DNA of 62,694 bases, from the NCBI GenBank assembly GCA_905234625.1, contig CAJOIC010000001.1:1-62694 (forward strand), written 5' to 3'. Under the pieces are notes generated by a model that was not told the origin of the DNA, did no database searches, and worked only from the letters and a program-made list of their open reading frames with translations. The stretch is from an uncultured Oscillospiraceae bacterium. Lineage in GTDB: Bacteria > Bacillota > Clostridia > Oscillospirales > Oscillospiraceae. A program made the position numbers and the translations under genes. Every line of letters begins with the position of its first letter. Position 1 is the first letter of the stretch. Shown one piece after another: positions 42,196-49,372 of the stretch.

Positions 42196-42405
42196 ATGGC
42201 TCAGATAGAAACCATTGAGCGTCTGTGCGCCATCGTACAGGCACAGAGCGAGATCATCCGCGAGCAAGCCCTTGTGATCGAGGAGTGGCTCGCCGTTGAC
42301 GACGCCCTGAGAGTGAGTCTGGCAGCCGAACGAGAGGCGGTAGACGCCGAGATCGCGGACTGCGGAAAGGAGGAAGATCTGCATTGGACATCCCTATCAT
42401 GCTGA
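42196..42405 (+). CDS. Hypothetical helical protein, 69 aa
   Basis: The ATG at 42196 (MAQIETIERLCAIVQAQSEIIREQ) begins a coiled-coil-like product. A GGAGGT upstream is better spaced for a GTG in another frame (42188) that stops at once, so the start is uncertain. It overlaps the next gene by 22 bp. Possibly a lysis regulator or spanin-type helper; no family recognised. Confidence 0.5.
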   Translation: MAQIETIERLCAIVQAQSEIIREQALVIEEWLAVDDALRVSLAAEREAVDAEIADCGKEEDLHWTSLSC

Positions 42406-42734
42406 CGCCGGCACAGATCGTGGCCGGCTTTCTTGCGGTCTGCGCCGGGATCTCTGCCATAGGAGCGGCGATTGGCTGGATCATCAAGGCGGTGAACCAC
42501 GTCAAAAAGCCGAACCGCGAGCAGAATGAGCGCCTGGACGCGCTGGAGAAGAAGGTTGCGGAGTTCGAGGGCTTTTTCAAGGCTGACAAAGAGCGCATCG
42601 AAGCCCTGTACGAGAGCAACCGCAAGACCCAAAGAGCCCTGTTGGCCCTGCTGTCTCACGGCATCGACGGCAATAACACCGACGAAATGGTCCGTGCGAA
42701 GGACGAGCTGACTAACTGGCTGATCGAAAAATAA
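42384..42734 (+). CDS. Membrane-anchored coiled-coil protein (XhlA/holin-associated type)
   Basis: TTG start after AAAGGAGGAAGATC. The 116-residue protein has one membrane helix (IVAGFLAVCAGISAIGAAIGWII), then a coiled coil (EQNERLDALEKKVAEFEGFF). This architecture is shared with hemolysin-XhlA-like lysis proteins encoded before holins. Its position before the holin and amidase supports a lysis role. Confidence 0.6.
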   Translation: MDIPIMLTPAQIVAGFLAVCAGISAIGAAIGWIIKAVNHVKKPNREQNERLDALEKKVAEFEGFFKADKERIEALYESNRKTQRALLALLSHGIDGNNTDEMVRAKDELTNWLIEK

Positions 42735-42745
42735 GGAGGATCTTT

Positions 42746-43156
42746 ATGGAAAACGTAATCATTGAGACTGTGGTAAGCATCGTCTCGACGCTGGTTGTGA
42801 CGCTGATTGGCATCCTGGGCGCTTGGCTGATGTCGAAGATCGGCAAGACCGCCGAGCTGAAGAGCATCGCCGCCGCCGTCGAGGAAGCGACAGGCGCCGC
42901 GCAGACCACGGTGCTGGAGCTCCAGCAGACGGTCGTGGAAGACCTGAAGGCCAAGAGCGCCGACGGCAAACTGACTAAACATGAGATCGAGGACCTCGGC
43001 AGAAAGCTCCTCAAGGGCGCGTATGATAAGATGTCGGCCTCCTGCATAAACACACTCAATGCAGCGGGAGTCGATCTCAACGCCCTGATTACGGGTGCTG
43101 GCGAGGCTCTGATCGCCGAGATCAAAGGAGAGGAGCGCGGCAAGCATGAAGCCTGA
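42746..43156 (+). CDS. Phage holin (LLH type)
   Basis: The 136-residue protein has an N-terminal membrane helix (IIETVVSIVSTLVVTLIGILGAWLM), then a helical cytoplasmic part (AAAVEEATGAAQTTVLELQQTVVEDLKAKSADG). This is the layout of long, single-span LLH holins. It sits two genes before the amidase and should open the membrane for endolysin release. Confidence 0.78.
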   Translation: MENVIIETVVSIVSTLVVTLIGILGAWLMSKIGKTAELKSIAAAVEEATGAAQTTVLELQQTVVEDLKAKSADGKLTKHEIEDLGRKLLKGAYDKMSASCINTLNAAGVDLNALITGAGEALIAEIKGEERGKHEA

Positions 43157-43253
43157 GACTCCCTTCGACGGCATCCCCGGAGAGGAGGGCGTCGATTATA
43201 CCGCTGAGACCGTGGCGGAGCTCTCCAACGGAAAGGGGGACGACGAGGAATGA
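43146..43253 (+). CDS. Small acidic protein between holin and endolysin, 35 aa
   Basis: The ATG overlaps the end of the holin gene and the TGA overlaps the endolysin ATG. The peptide (MKPETPFDGIPGEEGVDYTAE) is acidic with no membrane segment. Tight overlaps on both sides suggest translational coupling. Confidence 0.4.
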   Translation: MKPETPFDGIPGEEGVDYTAETVAELSNGKGDDEE

Positions 43254-44251
43254 CCTACACGAACAGCTCTATGGTCGTCCATCGGAACCTCAGCCCGAAC
43301 AACTCCGGCCAGCGGGCGCATACCATCGATAGGATCTCCCCGCACTGTGTCGTCGGCCAGTGTACGGCGGAGAGTCTGGGCTCGTGGTTTGCCAGAAGCT
43401 CCACACAGGCCAGCTCCAACTACGGCATCGACAAGGATGGTCGCGTCGGTCTGTACGTCGAGGAGAAAAACCGCTCGTGGTGCACTTCCTCCAGCGCGAA
43501 CGACAACCGGGCTGTCACCATCGAGTGCGCCAGCGATACTACGTCGCCGTACCGCATGAACGACGCCGTGTACCAGACGCTGATCCGGCTCTGCGCCGAC
43601 ATCTGCAAGCGGAACGGCAAGAGCAAGCTGGTCTGGATCAGCGACAAGGCCAAAGCGCTGGCCTACACGCCCGCCGGCCACGAGATGCTGCTGACGGTCC
43701 ATTGCTGGTTTGCGAACAAATCCTGCCCCGGCGATTGGCTCCTGAGTCGCATGAGCGATCTGGCTGCGAAGGTCAATGCGATCCTGGCTGGAGGCCATCC
43801 TGTGCTCCAGAAGGGCTGTACCGGCGACGATGTGGAGGAGTACCAGAAGGGACTCCTGAGCCTTGGCTATGACCTCGGCACCGCCGGCGCTGACGGCGAC
43901 TTCGGAACCAAGACCGACGAGGCCACCCGCGCCTTCCAGAAGGATCAGGGACTGTACGTTGACGGTGTTGCCGGAGACGACACCTGGACCGCCTGGGAGA
44001 AGGCTGTCAAGGGCGTCACGCCGGAGACCCCGGCGGAAGATCCCGACGAGGCACCTGAGCCGGACAAACCCACGGCTGATGTGAACTACGTCGTCCGCGT
44101 CAAGAGCCGGCGACCGATCTACAAGGAGCCGCCGGTAGAAGTCGGCACCCTCAACAATGGCGCATACACCATCATCGAGGAACGCGACGGCTACGGCAAG
44201 CTCAAGTCCGGCGTCGGCTGGATAGATCTTCAGAACACGGAGAAGGTGTGA
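43250..44251 (+). CDS. Endolysin: N-acetylmuramoyl-L-alanine amidase with peptidoglycan-binding domain
   Basis: The 333-residue protein cuts the amide bond between glycan and stem peptide. The amidase_2/PGRP part (about 15-170) has IDRISPHCVVGQ, SSNYGIDKDGRVGLYVEEKNRSWCTSS and the CPGDWLLSRM end, with His23, His142 (TVHCWF) and Cys149 as likely zinc and active-site residues. A PG-binding-1 domain follows (LQKGCTGDDVEEYQKGLLSLGYDLG...DGDFG). After an acidic Pro linker comes an SH3-like domain (YVVRVKSRRPIYKEPP...GVGWIDL). Confidence 0.9.
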   Translation: MTYTNSSMVVHRNLSPNNSGQRAHTIDRISPHCVVGQCTAESLGSWFARSSTQASSNYGIDKDGRVGLYVEEKNRSWCTSSSANDNRAVTIECASDTTSPYRMNDAVYQTLIRLCADICKRNGKSKLVWISDKAKALAYTPAGHEMLLTVHCWFANKSCPGDWLLSRMSDLAAKVNAILAGGHPVLQKGCTGDDVEEYQKGLLSLGYDLGTAGADGDFGTKTDEATRAFQKDQGLYVDGVAGDDTWTAWEKAVKGVTPETPAEDPDEAPEPDKPTADVNYVVRVKSRRPIYKEPPVEVGTLNNGAYTIIEERDGYGKLKSGVGWIDLQNTEKV

Positions 44252-44254
44252 GCG

Positions 44255-44386
44255 GTGAGCATCCTGCTCAAGATCCTGGTCGGCTATCTGATCTATCTGT
44301 TCGGCGGCGCGACGGTCGTGGCAATCATCTTCCAGCTCTGCTGGTATAAGCACAAGGATGAACGGAAGCATGGCTATGGCAAGTGA
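44255..44386 (+). CDS. Small membrane protein, 43 aa
   Basis: GTG start three bases after the endolysin stop, with AGAAGG upstream. One membrane helix (GGATVVAIIFQLCW) preceded by a second hydrophobic stretch, and a basic tail. Encoded at the end of the lysis cassette. Could be an accessory holin or antiholin; unproven. Confidence 0.5.
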   Translation: MSILLKILVGYLIYLFGGATVVAIIFQLCWYKHKDERKHGYGK

Positions 44387-44606
44387 TAGGCGTGGCCCCA
44401 GCCTCCTATGGAACTATCAGGGCAGCCCGTGCATAGACTGCCCTGATCGCTACCCGGCGTGTTCCTCAGCCTGTGATCGGTACAAAGAGTGGCGGCGAGG
44501 CTACGACGAGCGCCGCGCCGCTGACCGCAAGGAACAGCAAGCGTGGATCGACGCCTGTTGCGTCCGCTACGGGAAGAAGCCTCGGCGGAAGAAGCCGAAA
44601 GAATGA
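44376..44606 (+). CDS. Cys-rich basic protein, 76 aa
   Basis: I use ATG 44376; in-frame ATGs at 44358 and 44370 are alternatives. The product has CIDCPDRYPACSSAC, a likely zinc site, then a strongly basic helical tail (YGKKPRRKKPKE). Similar short proteins with CxxC..C..C occur after lysis genes in gut phages. It is followed by the lysis-module terminator. Confidence 0.6.
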   Translation: MASDRRGPSLLWNYQGSPCIDCPDRYPACSSACDRYKEWRRGYDERRAADRKEQQAWIDACCVRYGKKPRRKKPKE

Positions 44607-44610
44607 CGAG

Positions 44611-44645
44611 CCCCCGGTGCATCTCATGGTGCATCGGGGGTTTTT
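44611..44645 (+). terminator. Terminator at end of lysis module
   Basis: An 11-bp stem with one wobble (CCCCCGGTGCA with TGCATCGGGGG) is followed by tttttctttttg. It closes the long structural and lysis operon. Confidence 0.85.
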
Positions 44646-44650
44646 CTTTT

Positions 44651-44800
44651 TGTCCGCAGGACAATCCGCACGACCGTCACGCGGACGGTCACATTTGACT
44701 TTTTCTGGAAACATACCTGTCACGCGGACAGTCGTCAAAATATCCTGCGGACAAAAGCTGAATTGTCTTATATTATGTATAGGAAGATGTCACGAGGACA
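44651..44800. repeat. Cluster of five 13-bp dyad elements
   Basis: Copies at 44651-44663, 44675-44687, 44718-44730, 44741-44753 and 44788-44800 follow TGTC-N5-GACA (for example TGTCACGCGGACA), each with GGAC in the right half. Copy 2 extends to GACCGT-N7-ACGGTC. Steps are 24, 43, 23 and 47 bases. The cluster precedes an AT-rich tract (44835-44880), as in replication origins or multi-site operators. No ORF is seen across it. Confidence 0.6.
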
Positions 44801-44885
44801 GTCGTTAGGAAACTCCGCAGATTTTCCGCAAGAATCTTTTATATTATATATATTTTTATAAATAATAAAGCTATATACTAGAGAG

Positions 44886-45002
44886 AACGTAAAGAATTAA
44901 GTGATACTAAACCTTAGAATAGAAATTCGGGGAGTGCCGGCGAGAGTCGCTGGCCCTTTCCAGAAAGATCGCCCTCAGCCCTTGAGCTGGGGGCGTTTTT
45001 TG
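44886..45002 (+). ncRNA. Candidate small RNA
   Basis: TATACT (44874-44879) could be its -10 box; the -35 region is AT-rich but poor. The stretch has no ORF, contains an 8-bp hairpin (GCCGGCGA/TCGCTGGC, 44936-44954) and ends at the strong terminator 44970-45002. It might be an sRNA or just a leader; the sequence alone does not settle it. Confidence 0.3.
44970..45002 (+). terminator. Terminator upstream of promoter P2
   Basis: A 10-bp stem with one wobble (CGCCCTCAGC with GCTGGGGGCG) and a six-base loop is followed by six T. It isolates the small-gene region from upstream transcription, so P2 becomes its first promoter. Confidence 0.85.
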
Positions 45003-45035
45003 CGTTTCCAAGACCGTCTGGAATGTTAAGTAAAA

Positions 45036-45090
45036 AACTTAAGGATTTTTGCGTAAAACACTTGACAAACTTAAGGATTTATGGTAGGAT
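45036..45090 (+). promoter_or_regulatory. Promoter P2 with two operator copies
   Basis: TTGACA (45062-45067), 17-bp spacer, TAGGAT (45085-45090). The spacer carries AACTTAAGGATTTATG. A second copy, AACTTAAGGATTTTTG, lies at 45036-45051, 32 bases or three helical turns upstream. It drives the accessory region and matches P1, P3 and P4. Confidence 0.75.
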
Positions 45091-45134
45091 TAAAGTACAA
45101 AGTAAAACTACAAATTACACGGAGGACGAAGACC

Positions 45135-45269
45135 ATGACAGCAGCCGAGAAGAAAGCGATGAAAGCCTACGAGCAGGATCTTATCAAGCAGGGGATCGAG
45201 AAAGAGCTGGCCCACACGATGGCGAAGGTCTCGGTAGAATACGGGCTGATCCGTCCGGTAGTCAACTGA
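45135..45269 (+). CDS. Small helical protein, 44 aa
   Basis: First gene after P2, with CGGAGGACGAAGACC before the ATG. The product (MTAAEKKAMKAYEQDLIKQG, then KELAHTMAKVSVEYG) is fully helical. No family recognised. A perfect hairpin follows it. Confidence 0.6.
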   Translation: MTAAEKKAMKAYEQDLIKQGIEKELAHTMAKVSVEYGLIRPVVN

Positions 45270-45280
45270 GTCGGAGAAAA

Positions 45281-45320
45281 GGACGGGCTCCCAAAGCCTA
45301 CCACAGCGAGGAGCCCGTCC
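45281..45320 (+). other. Perfect 11-bp hairpin after first P2 gene
   Basis: GGACGGGCTCC pairs exactly with GGAGCCCGTCC across an 18-base loop. No T-run follows, so it is not a standard terminator. It could stabilise mRNA or act as an attenuator or processing site between the first gene and the rest of the operon. Confidence 0.45.
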
Positions 45321-45401
45321 AACAGAAGATGGCGGGGGCGGGATGGCCGCCCGTCCCCTACACCATAAAGCATCGGCCGCAAAAAGTCAAGGAGGTCCGA
45401 T

Positions 45402-45677
45402 ATGGGCGACAGGGCATTGGAAAACAGGATCAGGAAGATCAAGGAGCTGGAGGAGCAGAAGAAGGCGCTGGAGACCGAGATCAACGATCTGAAGGACGAG
45501 ATCCGGCGGGACATGACGGCGCGGAACGAGACGGAGCACAACACCGGGAGCTTCATCATCCGCTTCAAGGAGATCCTGAGCCGCAGCTTCGACAGGAAGA
45601 GCTTCGAGAAGGATCACCCGCGGCTGTGCAAGAAGTACATGATCGAGAGCTGCTCCATGCGGCTGACGATCTCGTGA
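45402..45677 (+). CDS. Coiled-coil protein, 91 aa (Gp157-like shape)
   Basis: AAGGAGGTCCGAT precedes the ATG. The N-terminal coiled coil (RIRKIKELEEQKKALETEINDLKDEIRRD) is followed by a short beta region (SFIIRFKEILSRSFDRKSF) and CSMRLTIS. This resembles small siphovirus Gp157-type or host-nuclease-inhibitor-like proteins, but the similarity is only in shape. Confidence 0.55.
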   Translation: MGDRALENRIRKIKELEEQKKALETEINDLKDEIRRDMTARNETEHNTGSFIIRFKEILSRSFDRKSFEKDHPRLCKKYMIESCSMRLTIS

Positions 45678-45691
45678 GAGGAGGGGGCGAC

Positions 45692-45901
45692 ATGACGGTC
45701 AATCAGTACAAGGAGAAGATCAAGGTGGCGCGGAGGTTCGGAAAGGCCGACCTTGGCGGCGGCAGCGTCCTTGAATATGGCGGCCCTGGAAGCGATTGGC
45801 GATTGGTTTCAACGTGGAGGTGCTCGCCAAAGAGTGTTTTGAAACGGAGCGTGGTAGATGTCAGCTATGATCCGATGAAGTTCAGCTATATCTGCGACTG
45901 A
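45692..45901 (+). CDS. Hypothetical basic protein, 69 aa
   Basis: AGAGGAGGGGGCGAC precedes the ATG. The product begins MTVNQYKEKIKVARRFGKAD, then GGSVLEYGGPGSDWRLVS. Small alpha/beta protein, no family recognised. Second in a run of closely packed genes. Confidence 0.55.
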   Translation: MTVNQYKEKIKVARRFGKADLGGGSVLEYGGPGSDWRLVSTWRCSPKSVLKRSVVDVSYDPMKFSYICD

Positions 45902-45910
45902 GGAGGCGAG

Positions 45911-46042
45911 ATGATGGATATTCGGCATGAGGTTTATTCTGCGCTGGCCGACGTGATGTTCCAGACCGGTGCGACGAAGGACGATCTGGACGTGGCGCTC
46001 CAGTTCTTCTGGAGGAAGTTTTGGGAAGAGGAGGAAGAGTGA
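45911..46042 (+). CDS. Small helical protein, 43 aa
   Basis: GAGGAGGCGAG lies directly before the ATG; an ATG three bases later is an alternative. The product (MMDIRHEVYSALADVMFQTG) is helical with an acidic end. Its stop overlaps the next ATG by one base. Confidence 0.5.
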   Translation: MMDIRHEVYSALADVMFQTGATKDDLDVALQFFWRKFWEEEEE

Positions 46043-46263
46043 TGTATTGCTGGAAGTTCACGATCACGGCTACGCGGGAGCGGTTCATGGAGCCGCCTCT
46101 ACATGACACCTGGGAGGAGTACATAGCGGCGTATTCATACGATCAGGCGCACACCCATGTGTGGAGGCGGCTGAACAAGGCCGGCTGGAAACTGGACAAG
46201 ATCGACGCCAAGGAGATTGTTCTGCAAGACATCCGCGACTCCTGCGATCACACGACGGACTGA
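46042..46263 (+). CDS. Hypothetical protein, 73 aa
   Basis: ATG 46042 is preferred over the in-frame TTG at 46021, because GAGGAGGAAGAG precedes it. The product starts MYCWKFTITATRERFMEPP and has paired strands and helices (AHTHVWRRLNKAGWKLDKID). No family recognised. Confidence 0.55.
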   Translation: MYCWKFTITATRERFMEPPLHDTWEEYIAAYSYDQAHTHVWRRLNKAGWKLDKIDAKEIVLQDIRDSCDHTTD

Positions 46264-46276
46264 GGAGGTGCTGAGA

Positions 46277-46471
46277 ATGAAGACGTGGTACTGCGTCACG
46301 AGCAAATGGTACGACGACAGACATGGATGGTCCGGCATCACCAACAAGGTCGAGGCTGAGAAGCGGCCTCTGAGCTCGTTCCAGAGAACCCGAGAGGCCG
46401 ATGTCTACACGGCCTGGTTCGGCAGCTATGACGAGGCGGAGCGGTTCGTCCGGGAAGCCAAGAGAGCGTGA
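46277..46471 (+). CDS. Hypothetical protein, 64 aa
   Basis: GAGGAGGTGCTGAGA precedes the ATG. Trp/Tyr-rich start (MKTWYCVTSKWYDDRHGWSG) and a helical end (YDEAERFVREAKRA). The WYCVTSKWYDD strand and terminal helix suggest a small alpha/beta fold. No family recognised. Confidence 0.55.
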   Translation: MKTWYCVTSKWYDDRHGWSGITNKVEAEKRPLSSFQRTREADVYTAWFGSYDEAERFVREAKRA

Positions 46472-46486
46472 GGGGAGGCGCCAAGA

Positions 46487-46675
46487 ATGGAGATCAAGTA
46501 CGGCGGGAGCGTCTACTACTTCCGGGAGTGCGACGTTAAGGGCTGGACGAAGGAAGAGGTTCAGACAAGGGCCGAGAAGATTGGTAAGGTTCAGTACGAG
46601 CCGAGAGCTGTCTGGCTCGTGATCCCGGGCGTGGGCTACGGCCTAAGAGAAGATTATTGGGTAAGGGGGATCTGA
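46487..46675 (+). CDS. Hypothetical protein, 62 aa
   Basis: GGGGAGGCGCCAAGA precedes the ATG. The product (MEIKYGGSVYYFRECDVKGW, later AVWLVIPGVGYGLRE) is beta-rich. It stops one base before the next ATG. Function unknown. Confidence 0.55.
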   Translation: MEIKYGGSVYYFRECDVKGWTKEEVQTRAEKIGKVQYEPRAVWLVIPGVGYGLREDYWVRGI

Positions 46676-46676
46676 T

Positions 46677-46913
46677 ATGTTTACGTTGCAGGGGCTGCGG
46701 ATGAAGACCGACGCCATGATGGAGGAGATCCGCCGGCGGGCCATCGACGACACGTTCGAGAAGTTCAAGGTGGCGACGCGCCACTACTACGAGACGTGCG
46801 AGGGCGGCCGCGAGGTCGAGCGCCTGATCCACGAGCTGGAGGAGCTGGGCGCAAACATGGAGGCTGTGATCGACGAGGATCTCAGCATACGGGATGAAGT
46901 GTTCGGGCTGTAA
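46677..46913 (+). CDS. Helical acidic protein, 78 aa
   Basis: The product (MFTLQGLRMKTDAMMEEIRRRA, then EVERLIHELEELGANMEAV) is predicted all-helical. It continues the compact operon. No family recognised. Confidence 0.55.
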   Translation: MFTLQGLRMKTDAMMEEIRRRAIDDTFEKFKVATRHYYETCEGGREVERLIHELEELGANMEAVIDEDLSIRDEVFGL

Positions 46914-46928
46914 GGAGGGGCCGGGGTT

Positions 46929-47108
46929 ATGGCGAGAGAAGTCTACGGTAAGAACGGCGACCCGGTGGTCGTCATGGACGTGAGGGATCTGTTCCACGGC
47001 GAGTATTCCGTGGAGGAACTGGTCTGCGGCGGGTATCACATGGTTTTCAGCAGCCCGGACCTGAAGAAGTGCATCGCGAAAGCGAAGGAATTGGAGGAGC
47101 GGAAGTGA
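46929..47108 (+). CDS. Hypothetical protein, 59 aa
   Basis: AAGGAGGGGCCGGGG upstream supports the ATG. The product (MAREVYGKNGDPVVVMDVRD, then MVFSSPDLKKCIAKAKELEE) looks alpha/beta. Its stop overlaps the GTG start of the next gene (GTGA). Confidence 0.5.
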   Translation: MAREVYGKNGDPVVVMDVRDLFHGEYSVEELVCGGYHMVFSSPDLKKCIAKAKELEERK

Positions 47109-47578
47109 AAAAGTACTCTGTCCTGTACACAAGAAAATCCACCGGCGAGCAATACTGGCCTAGTTCGTACGGGGATGACGGTGTAAGCTGGGCGTTCAAC
47201 AAGAGGAGAAGCGATTACCCTATCCACGGAGAGGCGATCGCGTTCTACGGGAGAGATGCGCTGCGGAGGGCGCAAAAACTGATTGACAGAGATAGGAAGG
47301 CGAGGCGTTTCGGGTTTGAGGGTACATATACTGTTGAGATTGTCGAATATGAAGCGGAGCCTGAGTGGTACTTTGAAATCAGGTACGCATTAGAGAGGGC
47401 GTATGGGGACAGAGCACGCAGCGAAGTGAAGGCATCGTTTCCTCTAAAGAGTGATATTGATTATAAGCTCTGGCCGGGAAGAAAGAGGCCGCTTATAGAC
47501 GACCTTGATCTGCCAGAACTCCAGAGGTATTACGAATGGCGCAAAGAGAACTTCAAGGGAAAGCCGCGGGAAATATAA
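47105..47578 (+). CDS. Hypothetical basic protein, 157 aa
   Basis: GTG start overlapping the preceding stop. The product opens KKYSVLYTRKSTGEQYWPSS and carries many Arg, Lys and Tyr residues (RDALRRAQKLIDRDRKARRFG). Codons ending in A/T are more frequent than in neighbours, which may mean recent acquisition. No family recognised. Confidence 0.55.
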   Translation: MKKYSVLYTRKSTGEQYWPSSYGDDGVSWAFNKRRSDYPIHGEAIAFYGRDALRRAQKLIDRDRKARRFGFEGTYTVEIVEYEAEPEWYFEIRYALERAYGDRARSEVKASFPLKSDIDYKLWPGRKRPLIDDLDLPELQRYYEWRKENFKGKPREI

Positions 47579-47597
47579 TGCGAGGAGGCAAAGAGTG

Positions 47598-48008
47598 ATG
47601 GAATACAAGAGCCGGTATAAGAACGTGGACAAGCAGTTCTCGTACGAGAACGCTTGCGATCAGTTCTATTGGGGCATGGGTCGGAGCGACTGGTGCTGTT
47701 CCCCGAAGCTGACGGCCGAGGAGAGAGACGAGGTTTGGCGGCTGGCCTTTTGGGACATGGCGGAACCGGACATCGAGCACGGCGAGATGGTGCGGGACGT
47801 GTACCGCTTCGCCCCGGAGTACCAAGCCAAAGGTCTGAAGAAGTACAGAGTGTGCTTCGTAGCCACCGGGGGCCTGGACATCTACGCAGCGAGCGAGGAT
47901 GTGGCGCGGGCGCGGTTCTACCGAGAGTACATACAGGATGCCCTCGACGAGCTGGGCGAGAACGGCATCGACATCACAGAGGTCTTTGAGGTGGAGGACG
48001 ACGAATGA
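47598..48008 (+). CDS. Hypothetical protein, 136 aa
   Basis: CGAGGAGGCAAAGAG precedes the ATG. The product (MEYKSRYKNVDKQFSYENAC) has CDQFYWGMGRSDWCCSP near the start and an acidic C-terminus. Overlaps the next gene by ATGA. No family recognised. Confidence 0.55.
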   Translation: MEYKSRYKNVDKQFSYENACDQFYWGMGRSDWCCSPKLTAEERDEVWRLAFWDMAEPDIEHGEMVRDVYRFAPEYQAKGLKKYRVCFVATGGLDIYAASEDVARARFYREYIQDALDELGENGIDITEVFEVEDDE

Positions 48009-48439
48009 CAGCGGTGCAGAGGCTGGAGAGCATACTCAAGACGGAGAAGGGTGCGGAGGCGCTCGTGAAGACCCTGATCGACGACTACGGTGTGCAGGAT
48101 GTGGTTGCCCTGCTGTTCCCGTATCTGAGCGACGACGAGCTGAACCGGCTGATCGACGCGACCTTCGTCCGGTTGTTCTCCGAAGGGAATGAGCCGCCGG
48201 CGTCAGGGTCTGCGCCGCGTCCGGCGGTGAAGCGCGAGCCGACTGTGCTGGAGTGCGACGGCGAGCTCCATACGCTCCGGGAGTGGTCCGAGATCACGGG
48301 CGTCGCCAAGGAGACGATCCGAAAGCGCCTGTGGCGTGGGTGGTCCGTGCCGGAGGCGCTGATGATCCCGGTGAACCGCGCCAGCACGAACACGGTGACG
48401 GTCATGCCCTGCCGCCAGGTTGTCATAGCGGCGACGTAG
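48005..48439 (+). CDS. Putative DNA-binding protein with C-terminal HTH, 144 aa
   Basis: Residues about 80-115 (LECDGELHTLREWSEITGVAKETIRKRLWRGWSVPEAL) resemble the short helix-turn-helix found in homing-endonuclease and AP2-like phage proteins (NUMOD-type). The N-terminal half is helical. The gene ends the first P2-driven unit, just before P3. Probably regulatory. Confidence 0.6.
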   Translation: MTAVQRLESILKTEKGAEALVKTLIDDYGVQDVVALLFPYLSDDELNRLIDATFVRLFSEGNEPPASGSAPRPAVKREPTVLECDGELHTLREWSEITGVAKETIRKRLWRGWSVPEALMIPVNRASTNTVTVMPCRQVVIAAT

Positions 48440-48495
48440 ACACGCCCGCAGACCCTCCGCTTACGGGCGTGTGTTATTTTTTGAAAAAATCTTAA

Positions 48496-48542
48496 AATCT
48501 TAAGTATTTTCTATTGACAAACTTAAGGATTTATGTTAGGAT
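48496..48542 (+). promoter_or_regulatory. Promoter P3 with operator
   Basis: TTGACA (48514-48519), 17-bp spacer with AACTTAAGGATTTATG, TAGGAT (48537-48542). A diverged copy, AATCTTAAGTATTTTC, lies 23 bases upstream at 48496-48511. It is identical to P4 over the 29 bases from -35 to -10. Confidence 0.75.
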
Positions 48543-48586
48543 ATACTCACAAGATAAAACTACAACTTAAACGGAGGGCCTGAAAG

Positions 48587-48829
48587 ATGTATAGAAACGA
48601 AGTAGCTGAGATCCTGGACGAGCTGGTCGGTGAGTGGACGACGGTCCGCGAAGAGATCGAGTTCATGGTGCGCGAGAAGATGGAAGAGACCGGGATCGAG
48701 TTCAGCGTCGAAGACTTCGGCGAGTGCATCGCGGTAGACTTCGAGGACGACGACGGTTATGACCGCGAGGTCGTGGTTTACTACAATCTGGTCGGCCGCA
48801 ACACCTGGACAATTAACAAGGTTCTTTGA
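48587..48829 (+). CDS. Acidic protein, 80 aa
   Basis: First gene after P3. The product (MYRNEVAEILDELVGEWTTV, then FGECIAVDFEDDDGYDREVV) is very acidic with a helix followed by strands. Its first position after a repeated promoter suggests early, strong expression. No family recognised. Confidence 0.6.
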   Translation: MYRNEVAEILDELVGEWTTVREEIEFMVREKMEETGIEFSVEDFGECIAVDFEDDDGYDREVVVYYNLVGRNTWTINKVL

Positions 48830-48844
48830 TGGGAGGGTAAGACG

Positions 48845-49177
48845 ATGTTCGATCTGAGAGAGTACAAGGAAACCATCAAGGCGGCGGTCGTGAGAGAGCG
48901 CGAGGCCGATAAGTACTGGAGCTGGTCCGTGAAGTCGGTTGGCAAGGCCAAGGCCAAGATCGGCTGGAGCTACCTCAAATGCATCGGCGAGAAGGGCCTG
49001 TTCGAGGTCGAGATCGAAGAGGTAGGGTTTGATCCCTGTGTGATCGGGACCATCCCAGACGGGAGCAAGAAGTACGCCTTCGTCGGCGAGAACCGGTGGG
49101 ACGATGCCAAGACCGTGGAGGAGGCCATCGGGCTTGTGATCCACGCGATGGCGAGCAGCGCCCGCAACACCTACTGA
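48845..49177 (+). CDS. Hypothetical protein, 110 aa
   Basis: GGGAGGGTAAGACG precedes the ATG. The product (MFDLREYKETIKAAVVRERE, then KKYAFVGENRWDDAKTVEEA) appears alpha/beta. Resembles in its opening the protein at 45692 (tyr-lys-glu followed by lys-ile/ala repeats), maybe a distant paralogue. Function unknown. Confidence 0.55.
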   Translation: MFDLREYKETIKAAVVREREADKYWSWSVKSVGKAKAKIGWSYLKCIGEKGLFEVEIEEVGFDPCVIGTIPDGSKKYAFVGENRWDDAKTVEEAIGLVIHAMASSARNTY

Positions 49178-49192
49178 GAGGAGGAGAGGACG

Positions 49193-49372
49193 ATGAAGGG
49201 CAAGGCCACAGAGAAGACCCGGCTCAACGCTGAGTGGATTTGGTACATGGAAGCGTACCGCCTGTATGACCCGGAGCACCCGGAATGGACAGTTGCTTAT
49301 GTGGACGACTTGGATCAGGCGAGAGTCCATCACCCGGAGTACGAGATAGTGGAGGAGGTCGAGACCGAGTGA
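49193..49372 (+). CDS. Hypothetical protein, 59 aa
   Basis: GAGGAGGAGAGGACG precedes the ATG. The product (MKGKATEKTRLNAEWIWYME) contains DPEHPEWTVAYVDDLDQARV. Its stop overlaps the next GTG. No family recognised. Confidence 0.5.
   Translation: MKGKATEKTRLNAEWIWYMEAYRLYDPEHPEWTVAYVDDLDQARVHHPEYEIVEEVETE

Noticed and set aside
44651-44800. CRISPR array
   Set aside because: Repeats are 13-bp dyads with short, unequal intervals and no cas genes; no CRISPR pattern was seen anywhere in the window.
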